Source of the DNA: Cricetomys ansorgei
Taxonomy: Eukaryota; Chordata; Mammalia; Rodentia; Nesomyidae
Direction: 5' to 3'
Assembly: GCA_026225945.1 (NCBI GenBank)
Contig: JAMJFZ010000811.1
Coordinates: 1,612,001 to 1,676,000, forward strand
Length of the DNA: 64,000 bases
Below are positions 11,411 through 23,689 of the stretch, one piece after another. The notes under the pieces are model-generated. The model worked only from the letters and a program-made list of their open reading frames with translations, was not told where the DNA came from and did no database searches. The first letter of the stretch is position 1. Every line of letters starts with the position of its first letter. Made by a program: the position numbers and the translations under genes.

Positions 11411-12569
11411 ATATTAATTCCGTTTAAATATTTACCTATTTATTTGTTTTAATTAGAAAATATATTGCATGTCTCTGTAGCATGTTTTTTTCTGCAAATC
11501 TAATTATTTATTCTCCTTTCCTTTCTTTTGTGGTATTAAAAAGAGGCTGAGGGTAATAGTTTTATAGAAAAATGTAGGGTTGGGTTCTTTGAGAAATAAT
11601 CGGTCATCTTTAAAAGTCATAAATACATTCACAACCTGCAGGGAACACATTCATTAGAAAACTTAATATTAGCCAAACAGCCAAATGCCTTCCTGCTTTT
11701 CTTAAGCAGAATTGTTAAGGAACAGGGATGTCATCAGTCTGTCTTTCTGCTTCCTTGCTTTTGAATCAGTATTTTTAAAAGCTTCATATTTTTCTACTAA
11801 TTTCATTTTATCTTGAATTTTAAATTATTTAATTTCTTTGTCCTTATTAAAACTGCTTTCTTGATTCATCCTAGGAAATTGTAAACATTGCCTTTCTTCT
11901 CTAGTTGAATATTATTAAAAGTCTCAGACTTCATTTTACATTTTGTGTTAAAACCAATTTGTAACAATTCTATGGGAAACAAAACAAAAATATTTGTTCA
12001 TTTTGTTTTCAGTCTCATTTCATGTATCTTTCAAAACTTTTTTCTTGTGCATCTATTTTCCTCATGTTGTAATCTGGAATTATCATTCCAGCATTTAATT
12101 GTAATTATGTAACAATTTATATTTCTTGAGGCAGGTTTTTATTTTTTACCAATAATGTTCATGACAACCTTCTTTCTGTGGGAGTCACAAGTTTACATGG
12201 GATACACCACATATTTCCAATCTTTGCACTGTGGATGGTCACAGTTTCCTTTGGTCTTGTTAGTTTTAAAATTCTGTCTTTATGTTCACATATATATTTG
12301 TTTGCCTTTGTATTTAAATCACACAACAGAAATTTACAGAATTTTGGCATTATAGTCTATTGTCTTTTGGTTATTTTTATTTTCCTGTCAACCAATGCTG
12401 TTAGCAAAATTCATTCATATCAATAGAAGTTCAGTTCTTTAAAAGCATCTTTCTGCTGGTCTTTAGATGGCATGCTTATTTTTTTAAATTGTAACATTTA
12501 TCAAAATATTGACGATATCTACGTATATATTTTAACTAATTATGTATTTTATTTATAACTACTGTTGGT
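11411..12569. other. AT-rich gene-free stretch
   Basis: T-rich sequence without recognisable genes. Overlapping open frames on both strands at 12155-12426 are chance products of low-complexity DNA. Confidence 0.45.
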
Positions 12570-12690
12570 GTGTTTTGGGGGGTGGATCAGACATGCAGCG
12601 GTCAGAGGACAACTTTGTGCTGTGTTTTTCCTCTATTGACCTTTACATAGTGACTGAGTTCAGGTCTCCCTCTTGCCTACCCCTGAAAAA
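12570..12690 (-). mobile_element. RSINE1/B4-like SINE fragment, antisense
   Basis: GGTCAGAGGACAACTTTGTG and GAGTTCAGGTCTCCCTC are the antisense middle of the same SINE type as at 2085-2275. A CA microsatellite follows it. Confidence 0.5.
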
Positions 12691-12694
12691 CACA

Positions 12695-12732
<38 letters not shown>
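12691..12732 (+). repeat. (CA)n microsatellite, one interruption
   Basis: 42 bases of CA with a single T at 12701. Confidence 0.95.
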
Positions 12733-12735
<3 letters not shown>

Positions 12736-13499
12736 GCATATATTCATGTTCAGTATTCAGTAAATACTTATTGTCTGAAATTCTATTTATTTAATATTCC
12801 TAAGATCATTTAAGGGTCTGTTTATGTATTTATTACCTCCTGTCCTTCTGTGCATTCCTGTTGATATTGAATAATAAAATGTTAATTCTCTCTTTTGTTC
12901 ATGAATTTTACCTCTCTTTATGAATTACAAGTTTTGTTCTTAGCATTTTATTTTCTCTCTCTCGCTCCTCAATATAAATGTTTTCAAATACTAAAATTTT
13001 ATTTTTTTATAAATACTTATGATTATAATTTTCTGTCCTTCCTACAAACACACACACCTTTTAAGGCTTCTAACTGCACATATTTAAAATATTCAAAGAT
13101 ATCTTATGTTTCATGACTTTCTTACTGTACTGTTAATATTTTAAAGTTGTGAATGATCTTTGAAAGTGTTGTGATTACTCACTAAGATGTTTTCTTTGCC
13201 TTTTTGATTCTCTGTTGAACTTTTAAAGCATCCTGACTAATGAATTTTAAGAATGAATTTTCCGAGGTGGAAGTATGAAAATATGAGGTTCACTTAGGAG
13301 TGACAAAATAATGAAACGTATTAGGTTTTGTTACAAAGAGGAAAAAGATCAGAGATAGAATGATGGTTGTCAATCAGCTGACTTCAAGGCAGGAAAAACT
13401 GATTGTGTAGGTGACCTGATATAATCACATGCATCATTGAAAGTAGACAAGGGAAAGATAGAATTGAAAGGATATGCAATGACAAAACATAGCTACAGT
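12733..13499. other. AT-rich gene-free stretch
   Basis: Nothing recognised beyond scattered T-rich low-complexity sequence. Confidence 0.45.
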
Positions 13500-13567
13500 T
13501 TATATATGTATAATATATATATATATTATACATTATATTTAACAGTATATTATATATGTCAATATAT

Positions 13568-13617
<50 letters not shown>

Positions 13618-13627
13618 ATATATATAA
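13500..13627. repeat. Compound TA-rich / (CA)n / TA microsatellite
   Basis: A TATA-rich stretch (13500-13566), a pure CA tract (about 13571-13612) and a terminal TATATATA. Slippage, cruciform or Z-DNA formation is plausible. The open frames over it are repeat artefacts. Confidence 0.95.
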
Positions 13628-15229
13628 TTAAAGAATGGAACAACAAAATATGTTCTCCCTGAAGACATGAAGGCACCTTGATTCATCCGAATGAGAAACA
13701 TATGATTTTCTAATTAAGAGCAGAGAAATGCTAATCCTTTATTAGTTTAAGTCACTAAATTCCTGGTTAATTGTTGCCATACCAATAGAAACAAGACTTG
13801 TTCTTTCAACATCAACATAATAAAAAGTTGGGTGAAGTAAGAAGGAGGGAATGATTTATAGTGTCCTGAGGTAAATCCTTTACACTCAGGGCACTCAGAG
13901 CACTGAACTGCAATGTCTCTATACATTTCTCTTGGTTGCTGGGTCATGAGAATCACTTATCCTGAAGGATGAGTGTCCCACATTCCTGTCTTTTGTGAGC
14001 AAGCCCTCCAAGATGGAAACCTGAACACTCAGCTTTTTAGCATCATGTGACCTCCACTAATCTCACACACTTTATTCTGTATGCTTAATGATATTAGGAG
14101 TAAAAGAAATGATACTTATTTGATACATTTATTGGCTCCACAGAGAAATTTCAAGATTGAGGCTAGTGAAATATACACATGGTTTTATATATGCAGTTGG
14201 TGGAAAAAGCAACCGGAACATTAATAGTTGTTATCTGCTGGGTTTTTATTTTGCTTTCATACTGACAGAGAAGTCAATGAACCAGCATGATTTGTTTCAG
14301 TGTAATACAAAATTCTGTGAGTTTTTTTTTTTGTTGGAGTAATATTAAATGCTGGGCCATGATGTTCACATCATGGTAAATCATGTTGTTTTGTACTGTT
14401 GGAATTGAGATAATTGGTGTGTTGCACATTATCAATATGATAAACTCAACTTTTACACTGCCACTTATATGACCATTGTGCATGTGTAGACAGCTCATCA
14501 TCTTTGAGAATGATCTCATAAAAATTTTCATGTTCTCTATTAGAAAAAATTTTTATTTTAAACAGTTCTCCTGATGGAAACAAGACTGTTTTAATCCTTG
14601 TGTCTTGTCCCATATCAGGTCACAGGTTATTGTCTGGAAATAATTTAATGAGAAATATTTTATGAGAAAAATCTTTGTGCATCTTTTTAACTTGCACTAT
14701 CCTTAGACACTACTAAAGGCCTAATTTTGGGGATTGTGATTGAAATACCAAACACCTCTCTCTAAGCAAATGGAATTTACAAAAATGTAAAAAGAGATTT
14801 TCTAACTTTGCTGGGTATTAGAATCTGGACTCTTCTCTTGGGTATATGAGCACAAAGAAAAGAGAAATAGGCAATCTACTAGGGAAAGAAAAGAGAGCCT
14901 CTGATCGTGGGGATAGGATGGAGGTTTGTAAGAATATCTTGGCATAATCTGTATATGTAGTCATCTTGTTTTATATAGCCTTACACAGCATCCTGATGTA
15001 AATTCTTTATTTTTGACACCTTTGATGTCCTTCCTGTGTATTGCCATTATTCAGTGATGTGGAAGATCTCTAATTACTAATTTTTCAAGGTTCATTCTCT
15101 TCATGTTATCTGGTGTTTGTGGTGGCTGTGCATATTTCAACATATTTTAAATTTTAATATTAAATAAATGGCCTCATATGAACACTGCCCTTCACATGGA
15201 AGTAGAAAAATATTTGAACTTACTTTAAA
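13628..15229. other. Gene-free stretch
   Basis: No gene, named repeat or clear regulatory motif recognised. The open frames at 13747-13956, 14157-14342 and 14274-14531 lack family features. Confidence 0.4.
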
Positions 15230-16235
15230 TCATTTAAATTGATTGCTTTCCCCAAACTAATGGCAAGGCTCTATTGCTGAAGACACCTACAGAAATCATT
15301 GAATACAGAGAAGTCGAGCTGGTGACTACCTAGAGCCTTTGCTCTATGATAACTAAAAGGTACTGGGCACACTACCAAAAGAGAAGGATAATCATCAAAC
15401 CAGCTACAAAACCTTTAATCTACCATATTGACTTGCCTGTGAGTTGTACTAGTGCAACAGGGGCATAAAATCAGTGGTAGTAGCTAATAATTAGCTGATT
15501 GAATTTAAGGTCCAGTACATGAGATTGAACCCATCCTTGACAATGCTTGGATGGCCAGGAACCTCAGACTAGACAGACCATGGACATAAGGAAAAACCAA
15601 GTACTACTCTTCTGCTAAAGAAATGCAGCAATAAAATGACTCCTAATAACATTCTACTATACTTGTAGAGTACTGCCATGCTCAGACATTGTCAGAGAAG
15701 CTTCCATCACAGTGGAAGGGAATAAATTCAGAGACACATAGTCAGACAATGCTGGGAGATTGAGAGACTTTACAGCACTCAGTCCTAAATGTGATGTCTC
15801 CATCAAAACCCTCCCTTTAAGGCTCACGAATCTTTGATGAAGAGGAGGCCAAAAGATGGTAAGAGCCAGAGGGGATGAAGGACACAAAGGAAATAAGACC
15901 TTCTAAACACTGCAGTAACAATGCACATATAAACTCACAGAGACGGTGTCACCAAGCATAGGACCTGCATGGGTCCATGCCAAATGGGGTCCAAGTACTG
16001 ATAAGAGAAGTACACCAAAATCCCCATTTGACTATCTGCAATTCATAACCACTCTCAAAGTTTAGTTTTATTTTTTCCAATGAAGTTTCACTGGGAATGC
16101 AAACTATTCTTAAGAGCAGGTCCCAATGTCCAGGAGTCAGTGGCCAGTACAAAACATACCCACCCAGAGGTGGAGGGGAACCATAATCAGAATATATTGT
16201 ACAAAATGTTTTTAATAAAAGAAAAAAAAATTAAA
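15230..16235 (+). mobile_element. Lx-type L1 3'UTR
   Basis: About 1 kb of recognisable Lx 3'UTR: CTCCTAATAACATTCTAC near 15640, GTAAGAGCCAGAGGGGATGA near 15858, a GTCTCACTGGG-like segment near 16085, and the terminal AATCAGAATATATTGTAC with an A-rich tail at about 16190-16235. It shares most landmarks with the copy at 24700-25450. Non-coding. Confidence 0.85.
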
Positions 16236-18854
16236 AAATTGGTTGGACCTCTTACTAAGTCAGTAATGAAAAGGGATTGGGCCTTCCACATTAAAGAGAT
16301 ACAGGCAGAAATATATCTGTGGATTTATGAATAAAATATCAAGCAGGGTGCCTCTCTGTCATAAGTATCAAGAAGAGAAAGATGAGAAATAGAGACTAGA
16401 GGTTGCCTATGGAGAAAGACTTGGTCACACATGTCTCACAGTACTATGGAGGTTGATAAAGACAGATCATGATATCACGGTTAACCCTGACTGCATAATG
16501 ATTTCCAGTCCACATTGGGCTATAAAGCAATAGCTTTTCTCAGAAAACAAGGGGAAATAAGAACCAAAAAGAAAACAAAAGAAGGAATAAAGAATAAAGG
16601 AGACATCTATGAGTTGTGATTGCTTTTAATAGATTAACCAAGAGGATGTCTATTTACTCACACCCAAAACTGATTAGAAACAACTACTTGGTTGCCTTAC
16701 AGACTATTTGAAAACTATATTTCATATGCATAATTCAGAAGTGTTACTCATGAAAAACCTTAATGACTTTTATTCAGTTTGAAATTTGTCCCAATCATAT
16801 TTCAGCTGCTGTCATGAAAGTCACTCTTCTGGATTTACTGTGACATTGAAATCATCCTATAATACTTTCATTCCAGTTATGAAATTGCTCAATGTCTAAG
16901 GATCTAACTGCATTTTTGAATGAAATTGGAATGTTCACTCCATTTCTATATTTTGAAAAACGTGTGCTAAATTGGTTTAATATTTAGTAAATTCATCAGG
17001 GTAGCATTGGGTTGGAAGTTTACCACCAAGCTACATTATTCCCATTCAATTTCTTTAATGAGTGAATAGTAATTCACAGCATCAATATCCTCTTGTTGGC
17101 TGTGAATGAAGCACAGGCTTCATGTGCCTCTGAGTTTATCCTGTGTACAGCATGTGAACTGCTCAGTCAGATAATTTTTCTCAGCGTTTACCCACTATCA
17201 ATATTTTAAGTCTTTCCCTTTGTTCTTTTAACACAGATAACCCCCATTTAAATATAGTATATTTTTTGACCTGCAATATTCAGAAGGTTGTAGATTAAAA
17301 ACAGACATCTGACTATGACTCCAAAGTGAGTGTGTCTTCTCTAGAATAACGTTTGAACACACATGGTAAGTATGGATTTTCCATGTCTGACTTACATTAT
17401 TTAATATATTGCTGGTGAGATTCACCCATTAAAAACAACTGAATACCAAATGCAAATACATGTTTCAGCAGCTGTCAAACAGCAAAGGTAATTGCCCATA
17501 AACAAAAGACAACTTGGCTGGCAACAAATGGGTTCATAGCAGTAATATAGTTCTGAGTAATAGCTTCAAAAGCTAAGCGGTATGATAACTGTTATAATAC
17601 AATTGTTTTGCTATATGTTTGAAATGAGGATGAATAGAAAGAAATATTTTAAAGAGAAGATAACAGCATAATCAGCATTTAAATACTCTGAGTAAGTAGA
17701 TTGAAGTGCATAATTGAGAGACAAGGCAATTAGCTAAAGAAGAAGGTGATAAATTAAAGTTTATGTGTTCCAAACATTGAAATGTAGAGCTATGAAACCT
17801 CCTCCCATTCTCACTCTTGCTCTCCCTGCCCTTGGCCTCTCTTCTCTCTACGTTAGATGGTCTCTTTTATTGTTGTTTGCTTGATTTGTTGCTTTTTGAA
17901 TAAAGGATATTTTGATAAACTGTTACTTTGGAATCACATCAGTTTCAAAATAATTACTTTCAATGCATCTATTTTTCCTGACTAAAGAGGCTGCTACTGT
18001 TTAAACATATATCTTGAATATCTTGATGGTTAATTGGCAATATGTCCAAATATTTGATTGTTGTTCATAGTTTTAATAGTAACAAAGTATTATGAGTGAT
18101 TTTTTAAAGTTAGATACAAATAAAACCTCACAAAATATATCATTATCAATAATTCAGGCAGCCAAAGGACAATGGAGGTAAGCTCAGAATATTTATTATT
18201 TGTTCAAAAAACAATCCAAATCTTATCAAAGTTGTCAAATTTTTATTAAAACTATGTTTCATTGTTTTTTAAAATTTAGGAATCTTTCTATGACAAATGA
18301 CAACAGGCAAGTTTTGTTAATCTGCATTAAGAATGAACGGCAAAAGAAGATCCTCTCAAAAAGGAAATGACAGAATAATACTGGAATAAATCAGAAATAA
18401 TTGTAACAGGCTATGAAAAGATTCGGAGTGTTATCATATGGCAGATGAAAAGTACATTAAAAGTAAGATGTCCTCATAGCTTTCTACTTTTCCATAAACC
18501 CAATTTCCACACAAGTTCAGACTAATCTTTTCTAAGTGAAGATAGAGACATTATATTAAATGAAATATTTAAATACTGTGCATTACATTCATAGTAATTC
18601 AATTCAAATAATTATTGATAGGAGAATAGTGAGAGTAACATTGTAGAATAATTCTTCCTTGTTAGGGAAACAGGTCTTAAATTCACAGGAAAAAATGGAA
18701 TTATATTTTTAGCAAAGAACTACATCTACTTAAGTCATTTTCCACTGAAAACCTTTAGTAATCTTATAAAAATATTTAAAAATCAAGAAAATAAACTCAT
18801 GCCCTAAATTAGGTAAATGAATATTCACAGATTTTGCTCATCAACAAAACCAAT
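16236..18854. other. Gene-free stretch downstream of the minus-strand receptor
   Basis: AT-rich, no gene recognised. TTTATT (minus-strand AATAAA) occurs at 18242-18247 and 18192-18197, about 0.6 kb past the stop of the receptor at 18855-19805; these are weak poly(A) candidates. Confidence 0.4.
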
Positions 18855-19805
18855 TCAATTTGTAAGCTTTGAAAATCTAAATACTTTGAGAAATCTGTTT
18901 CGTATCTTCTTGGTCCTTACACCATAAATAATGGGGTTCACCATGGGTGGAACAAGAAGATAGATGTTTGCCACAAATATGTGTACATGTGGAGCCACTT
19001 TGTGTCCAAACCTGTGGGTGAGGAAGGAGAAGAAGGCTGGGGTGTAGGACACTAAGATGACACAGACATGTGAGCCACAGGTGCCCAGAGTCTTTAGTCT
19101 GGCATCCTTGGAAGGAAGGTGGAAGACAGTGTTGAGTATGAGGACGTAAGAACAAATGATCAATATGAAGTCCACACCCCCAGTGAGGAAGGCAACAATG
19201 AGGCTGTAAGCTCTGCGGATACTTGTCTCAGCACAGGCAATCTTGATGAGGGCCATGAACTCACAATAAGTGTGGGAAATTACGTTGGTCCTGCAATAGG
19301 GAAGCCAACTCAGCAAGAAAGGGTGAGGACTAAGAAGAGCTATTCCCCGTAGTACAACAGCCAGACCTATCCCTCCAGTTACATTGTGAGTCAAAATAGC
19401 TGAATGTCTTAATGGGTTACAAATGGCTACATATCGGTCAAATGCCATGGCTAAGAAAAAGCCAGATTCCATGGTTGAGCAAGAGTGAATCAGGAAGACC
19501 TGAGTGAGGCAAGCTTCAAAGGGAATCTCTCCATCTTGAAACCAGAAGAGACTGAGAAGTTTGGGAACAGCTGTAGTGCACACCACAACATCAGCTACTG
19601 CCAACATGCAGAGGAAGAGGTACATTGGCTCATGGAGGCTGGAGTCTGTCTTGATGATAAACAGAAGTGAAAAGTTTCCTGCTAGTGCCAGGATGTAGAC
19701 CACACAAAATGGAATAGAGATCCAGATGTGCGCCCCCTCCAACCCAGGAATGCCAATGAGAATGAAGGTTGAGGGATGGACATCAGACTTATTGTAGGCA
19801 GACAT
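18855..19805 (-). CDS. Class I olfactory receptor, OR52 family (intact)
   Basis: A seven-transmembrane odorant receptor of 316 residues. It has N-glycosylation at N5 (NKS), GIPGLEG at 18-24, GN at 43-44, LHEPM at 57-61, Cys99, [10 protein letters not shown] at 120-129, CEFMALIK at 181-188, KTLGTC at 238-243 and NPIIY at 290-294. I chose the Met of MSAYNKSDVHPSTF because it gives the standard class I N-terminus. An in-frame Met 11 codons upstream (19836-19838, MKRKQKHL) may lie in the same exon and would add a basic leader unusual for the family. CEFM replaces the common CEHM, and KTLGTC replaces KALSTC. It lies on the opposite strand to the OR52J-type gene. The subfamily within OR52 was not resolved by eye. 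Confidence 0.94.
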   Translation of the reverse strand: MSAYNKSDVHPSTFILIGIPGLEGAHIWISIPFCVVYILALAGNFSLLFIIKTDSSLHEPMYLFLCMLAVADVVVCTTAVPKLLSLFWFQDGEIPFEACLTQVFLIHSCSTMESGFFLAMAFDRYVAICNPLRHSAILTHNVTGGIGLAVVLRGIALLSPHPFLLSWLPYCRTNVISHTYCEFMALIKIACAETSIRRAYSLIVAFLTGGVDFILIICSYVLILNTVFHLPSKDARLKTLGTCGSHVCVILVSYTPAFFSFLTHRFGHKVAPHVHIFVANIYLLVPPMVNPIIYGVRTKKIRNRFLKVFRFSKLTN

Positions 19806-19847
19806 AACAAGTGTCAGATGTTTTTGTTTCCTCTTCATGTATGTTTC

Positions 19848-19860
19848 CTATAAAAGGATC
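19848..19860 (-). promoter_or_regulatory. Possible 3' splice site of the 18855-19805 receptor
   Basis: On the minus strand a short T-rich run ends in TATAG, with AG at 19849-19848. The exon would then begin 10 bases before the upstream in-frame ATG. The pyrimidine tract is weak, so the true acceptor may be elsewhere. Confidence 0.3.
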
Positions 19861-20940
19861 AAAAAATAATTTATAAATTTGAAATTTCTCATGAGTTAAA
19901 GCCAAGGTACAGGGAGTACTTTTATGATGGATTAGTTACTGTATTTTTAAATGTAGGACAGAAAGTTATTTCATTGCTTAGAAGAATCAACTATATTTAC
20001 AGAATTCCTTTGCCTTTTGAAACTCACTTTTTCAGTGAGTGTTCAGAAATAGTTGATATCTGTAAGGAGATCCTTTGGAAGATTTTTGCTCCAATAGAAT
20101 GCCCTGAACTCTTTGTTATCCTTAACCACACAGAGACCAACTTTAATGCTTTGTATTAATGTATTAACTTTGATATTTTCATTGCTATCTGAGTTTCTGT
20201 TTTGCAATATGATTGGTCTATTCAGATGCAAGTGAGGAAGTCCTTCAAGTTCCAAACTACAGATTCAAATGTTTTGAAATTCTATTATCTTCCATTGGAA
20301 AGAATGTGGTACTGACTGAAAATTGAAGAATATGAAGGATTATTGTGTAAGGGAGTAAAAATTTTAATAAGAAAAGTAGTCTATGAGGAACTAGATGAAG
20401 GAATGTTTTTCTTCCTCTCTTTCCTTTTATCTTTAAATAAATTTTAGCCACTATATTTCAGAAAAGTTCTAAATGATCATGTATACATATTCATAATGTA
20501 TGAAAACCAATGTATGGGATGATCTGTCCATAGTAGTAGATGAATGATCATGCAGGCCTTTATTCAACCATACCTGAGAATGATTTGAGATGGGAGAACT
20601 AACGGTCAGAAAAATGTATATTAGGAAATAAATAAGGCAAGGTGTCATCAAGGCAAGGTGATACTTCACTGACTATGGTAATTTTATTTTTGATCTTACT
20701 AGGAAATTTTTTCAAGAAATAAATGTAGCATTATTTTAGCTAGTGAAACTTCCTTTCACTTATCTGTGAGTCAAACAAGCTTCCTCTTAGTCAAGTTAAT
20801 ACCGCGGGTGTTCTCCACCAAACCTTCAGTTCCCAAATTTTCCTTTGCTTTGTGTTTCTGCATTGCCTGATTCTCATCTCTAGACATGTGCTATAATTTA
20901 ATGATTGCATTTACTTGAATTTCTTTCTTCATTTCTTCTT
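19861..20940. other. 5' flank of the 18855-19805 receptor
   Basis: No gene recognised. It should hold intron and possibly a non-coding first exon of the minus-strand receptor, but no donor and promoter pair stood out. Confidence 0.4.
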
Positions 20941-21086
20941 TTTTTTCCAGACAGGGTTTTTCTGTTGTAACTCTGGCTATCCTGGAACTCACTCCGTAGA
21001 CCAGGCTGGCCTCAAACTCACAAAGATCTTCCTGTCTCTGCCTCTCATGTGCTGGGATTAAACGCATGGGTCAGCACCGCCCAGCC
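20941..21086 (-). mobile_element. B1 SINE, antisense
   Basis: It begins with a T run and AGACAGGGTTTTTCTGT, includes TGGAACTCACTCCGTAGACC and GTGCTGGGATTAAACGCATG, and ends in CACCGCCCAGCC: a near full-length B1 read in reverse, moderately diverged. Confidence 0.93.
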
Positions 21087-22079
21087 ATTTATTTGAATTT
21101 TAAAATATTATTAGGACATAACCTTGAAAGTCATATCAATCTCCTAATACATAAATTATTTTTATTCTTTTATATTTAGAGGCACAATTGACATTGCTAC
21201 TGAAACATTTTCTTTACTATCATACGTACTCTTACATTATGGTTATTTACGATCATGAAAATTAATAGTTTCCAAAGAAATGAGGTTTATAATATGTATT
21301 ACAGACTAAGTGTCGATATCAAATTGGAAAATAAATACATTTTAGATTCTTCCTCTGATTTGAAATTATATATACATATTATGTGCTCACTTCCACTATG
21401 TGACCTTGAGAGAGTTTTGTATCGATATTCTCTTTTGATTATAGACGTAGCTGGCTATCTAGGTAAAAGTGGCTTTGTAATTTTAAGCAATGAAATTTCT
21501 AAACTACATCATATAGTTGTTAGAACAAGAATATAAATAAAAACGTATACTTGTAAAGTTATTTTATTATACATTATCCTATGTTTCTAAGCCTACTAGC
21601 AACTGACAATAAGGCAGTTATTCGGAGAACATCTTATGTATGAACTCAAGATTGGATCTATCTTCTGCTGTATAAAGTAAGTACATGATAAACCTGAATT
21701 CTAGCCCATAAACTGACTCCAGAACCTTCATGCTTAATTACACTGATAAATTACTCTGATTATTTAATTATTAATATTATTTAATTATATTGGTATAAAT
21801 AGAACTGACGGGTATTGTTGTATATGCAACATTACAACATGCCGTTAATATTAATTTGATTACAAGGGATGGTTAAAACTATTTTTTAAGTACACGAACA
21901 AGCGTGTACAAATCTAATCTTTTCCTGTGAAAACCAGCCCATCCCTAAAGCAACTCTGAACACTTACCTGAGAGGAAAATTTCAATAAGACATGCTTTCT
22001 TAAGCTTACAATCTACAATTATGGTTATGTGTATAAGCATATGGTTACGTGTATGCCTCCTGCAGAGTCAGTTGTTCCA
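21087..22079. other. AT-rich gene-free stretch
   Basis: Nothing recognised; the plus-strand frame at 21255-21536 has no recognisable motifs. Confidence 0.4.
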
Positions 22080-22560
22080 GAAATCCCATAACAGCTGGTT
22101 TAAGTAACCGGTTCCTTTGAGCAGAGCCCTTGGATCTTCCATTTGACCCATATCCACCTGACTGATCATATAATGGGAATGATTGTGCATTCTTTACCTC
22201 ATTACTAATTCTGCAAACATCGAAATGAACATCTCTTGGGCTTGAGTAGTTGTAGCTTCTCTGCAGCTTACAATGTGTTATGACTGAATCTGGTTATGGA
22301 TGATTTGCAGGTGCCTCGGGCTCCCCTAGCCAAGGAATGGGGATGGCTTCCTGTGGGATGACAAAAAGTGAAATAAACATTGGAAGTTGGAGATTTGAGG
22401 TCAGAAGGCAATTTTCATATCTTTGGAGTTACATATTAATAACAGAAGACTCTGGAAAGCAGGGAGACCTCCTTTTCTGCCTTTCAGCAGCATTGGTTAA
22501 TTGTTTGAAACTTACTATTTAATGAAACAATGGAGACTCAGTCTTTTTAAATAAAAGTAC
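22080..22560 (+). repeat. Duplicated non-coding block, copy B
   Basis: The diverged direct-orientation homologue of 590-1015. The TATA-like motif reads TGGTTTAAG here, and the GTGAGT donor of copy A is not preserved (the region reads GAAATGAAC). It is therefore either a decayed upstream exon left by receptor duplication or a second copy of an unnamed repeat. Confidence 0.5.
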
Positions 22561-22979
22561 TGTTTTAGTTTCACTTATGTTGCTGTGATAAAATATCCAG
22601 ACCAAAAAATAAACAAAAACAAACAAACAAAGCAACTTAGGGGATAATGGTTTTTCTCAGCTTACAGGTCCTGGTTACAGCCCACTAATGTGAGGAAGCC
22701 AAGGAGAAAACTTTAAACAGCTAGTCACATCACATCCACTCTCAAGAGCAGAAAGAGAATGGATGCATGCATGCTTCCTGTCTATCTTGTTTGTTCTCAG
22801 CTCGCTCATTTTTATATAGTTCAGGACCCCTTTCTTAGGGAATGCTGCAACCCACAGTGGGCTGGACCTTCCCACATCAATTATCTTAATTAAAACAATG
22901 CACTACAGACATATCCACAGCCAGCCTGAGTCAGATAACCTCCCCCCATGTTTTTCTAGGTTCTGTCAACTTGACAAAG
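22561..22979 (-). repeat. Rodent interspersed repeat, copy 2 (family not named)
   Basis: Reverse-orientation relative of 6920-7312. It starts TGTTTTAGTTTCACTTATG, includes CCCACAGTGGGCTGGACC, and ends TTCTGTCAACTTGACAAAG. Confidence 0.6.
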
Positions 22980-23689
22980 TTTACCATGACAAAGGTCAAG
23001 CTTGCTAGTTTTGTTAGATGTAAAACTTATAATTGTGTAAATTTATTGTTGTATTGCATTGTAATCCTCATATAAGTGCATATATATATATTCATTATTC
23101 AAAAATTCTATATCCTAAATATGTCTAATACTTAAAACTCAACTGTAGCTTGAAATGAACATAGACAGCTCATTCAAAGTAGTAAGCACATACAAAAATC
23201 TGTCAAAATTTAGAATGTCCTAATATACATACTCTCAGAAGAGGGTGGGCAAAGTAAAGTTCTTAAATTCTAGTTTCATGGGTTTTAAAGCTCACAGTAA
23301 AAACAAAATCTGGTGTAAAGTGTTCCATAGAGCCAGAACTTTGTCATGTGCTTGCTAAAAATTAGCTTAGACAACTTTCATACATAATGAAATGTAATGC
23401 TTTGTGATATGAGTTATGAGTTAGAGCATCTGTACATGTTCCTCCTCCTTTAAAACAAAAAAAAGAGAAATTTCTCAATGTGAACATGGTGCCGCCTGTC
23501 TGGGAAGCTTTACATCTATCTATAGTGTGCAATGGATGTGTGGAAGGGAAGATCTATATAAAATTTACAGAATAGTAATCCAAGCCTGGATGGGATCACT
23601 TATACTAAGTGTCTTGTTGTCATATTGAAACTCTGAAGGGAAAATCCTCAAATTGGTCAGACTTAAGTTAACAAACAAAAGTTCCAGCG
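22980..23689. other. Gene-free stretch
   Basis: No gene or named repeat recognised. Confidence 0.4.

Noticed and set aside
13384..13701. Open frames over CA/TG and TA repeats (also 41154-41412 and 51751-51963)
   Set aside because: Products are dipeptide or tetrapeptide repeats dictated by microsatellites.
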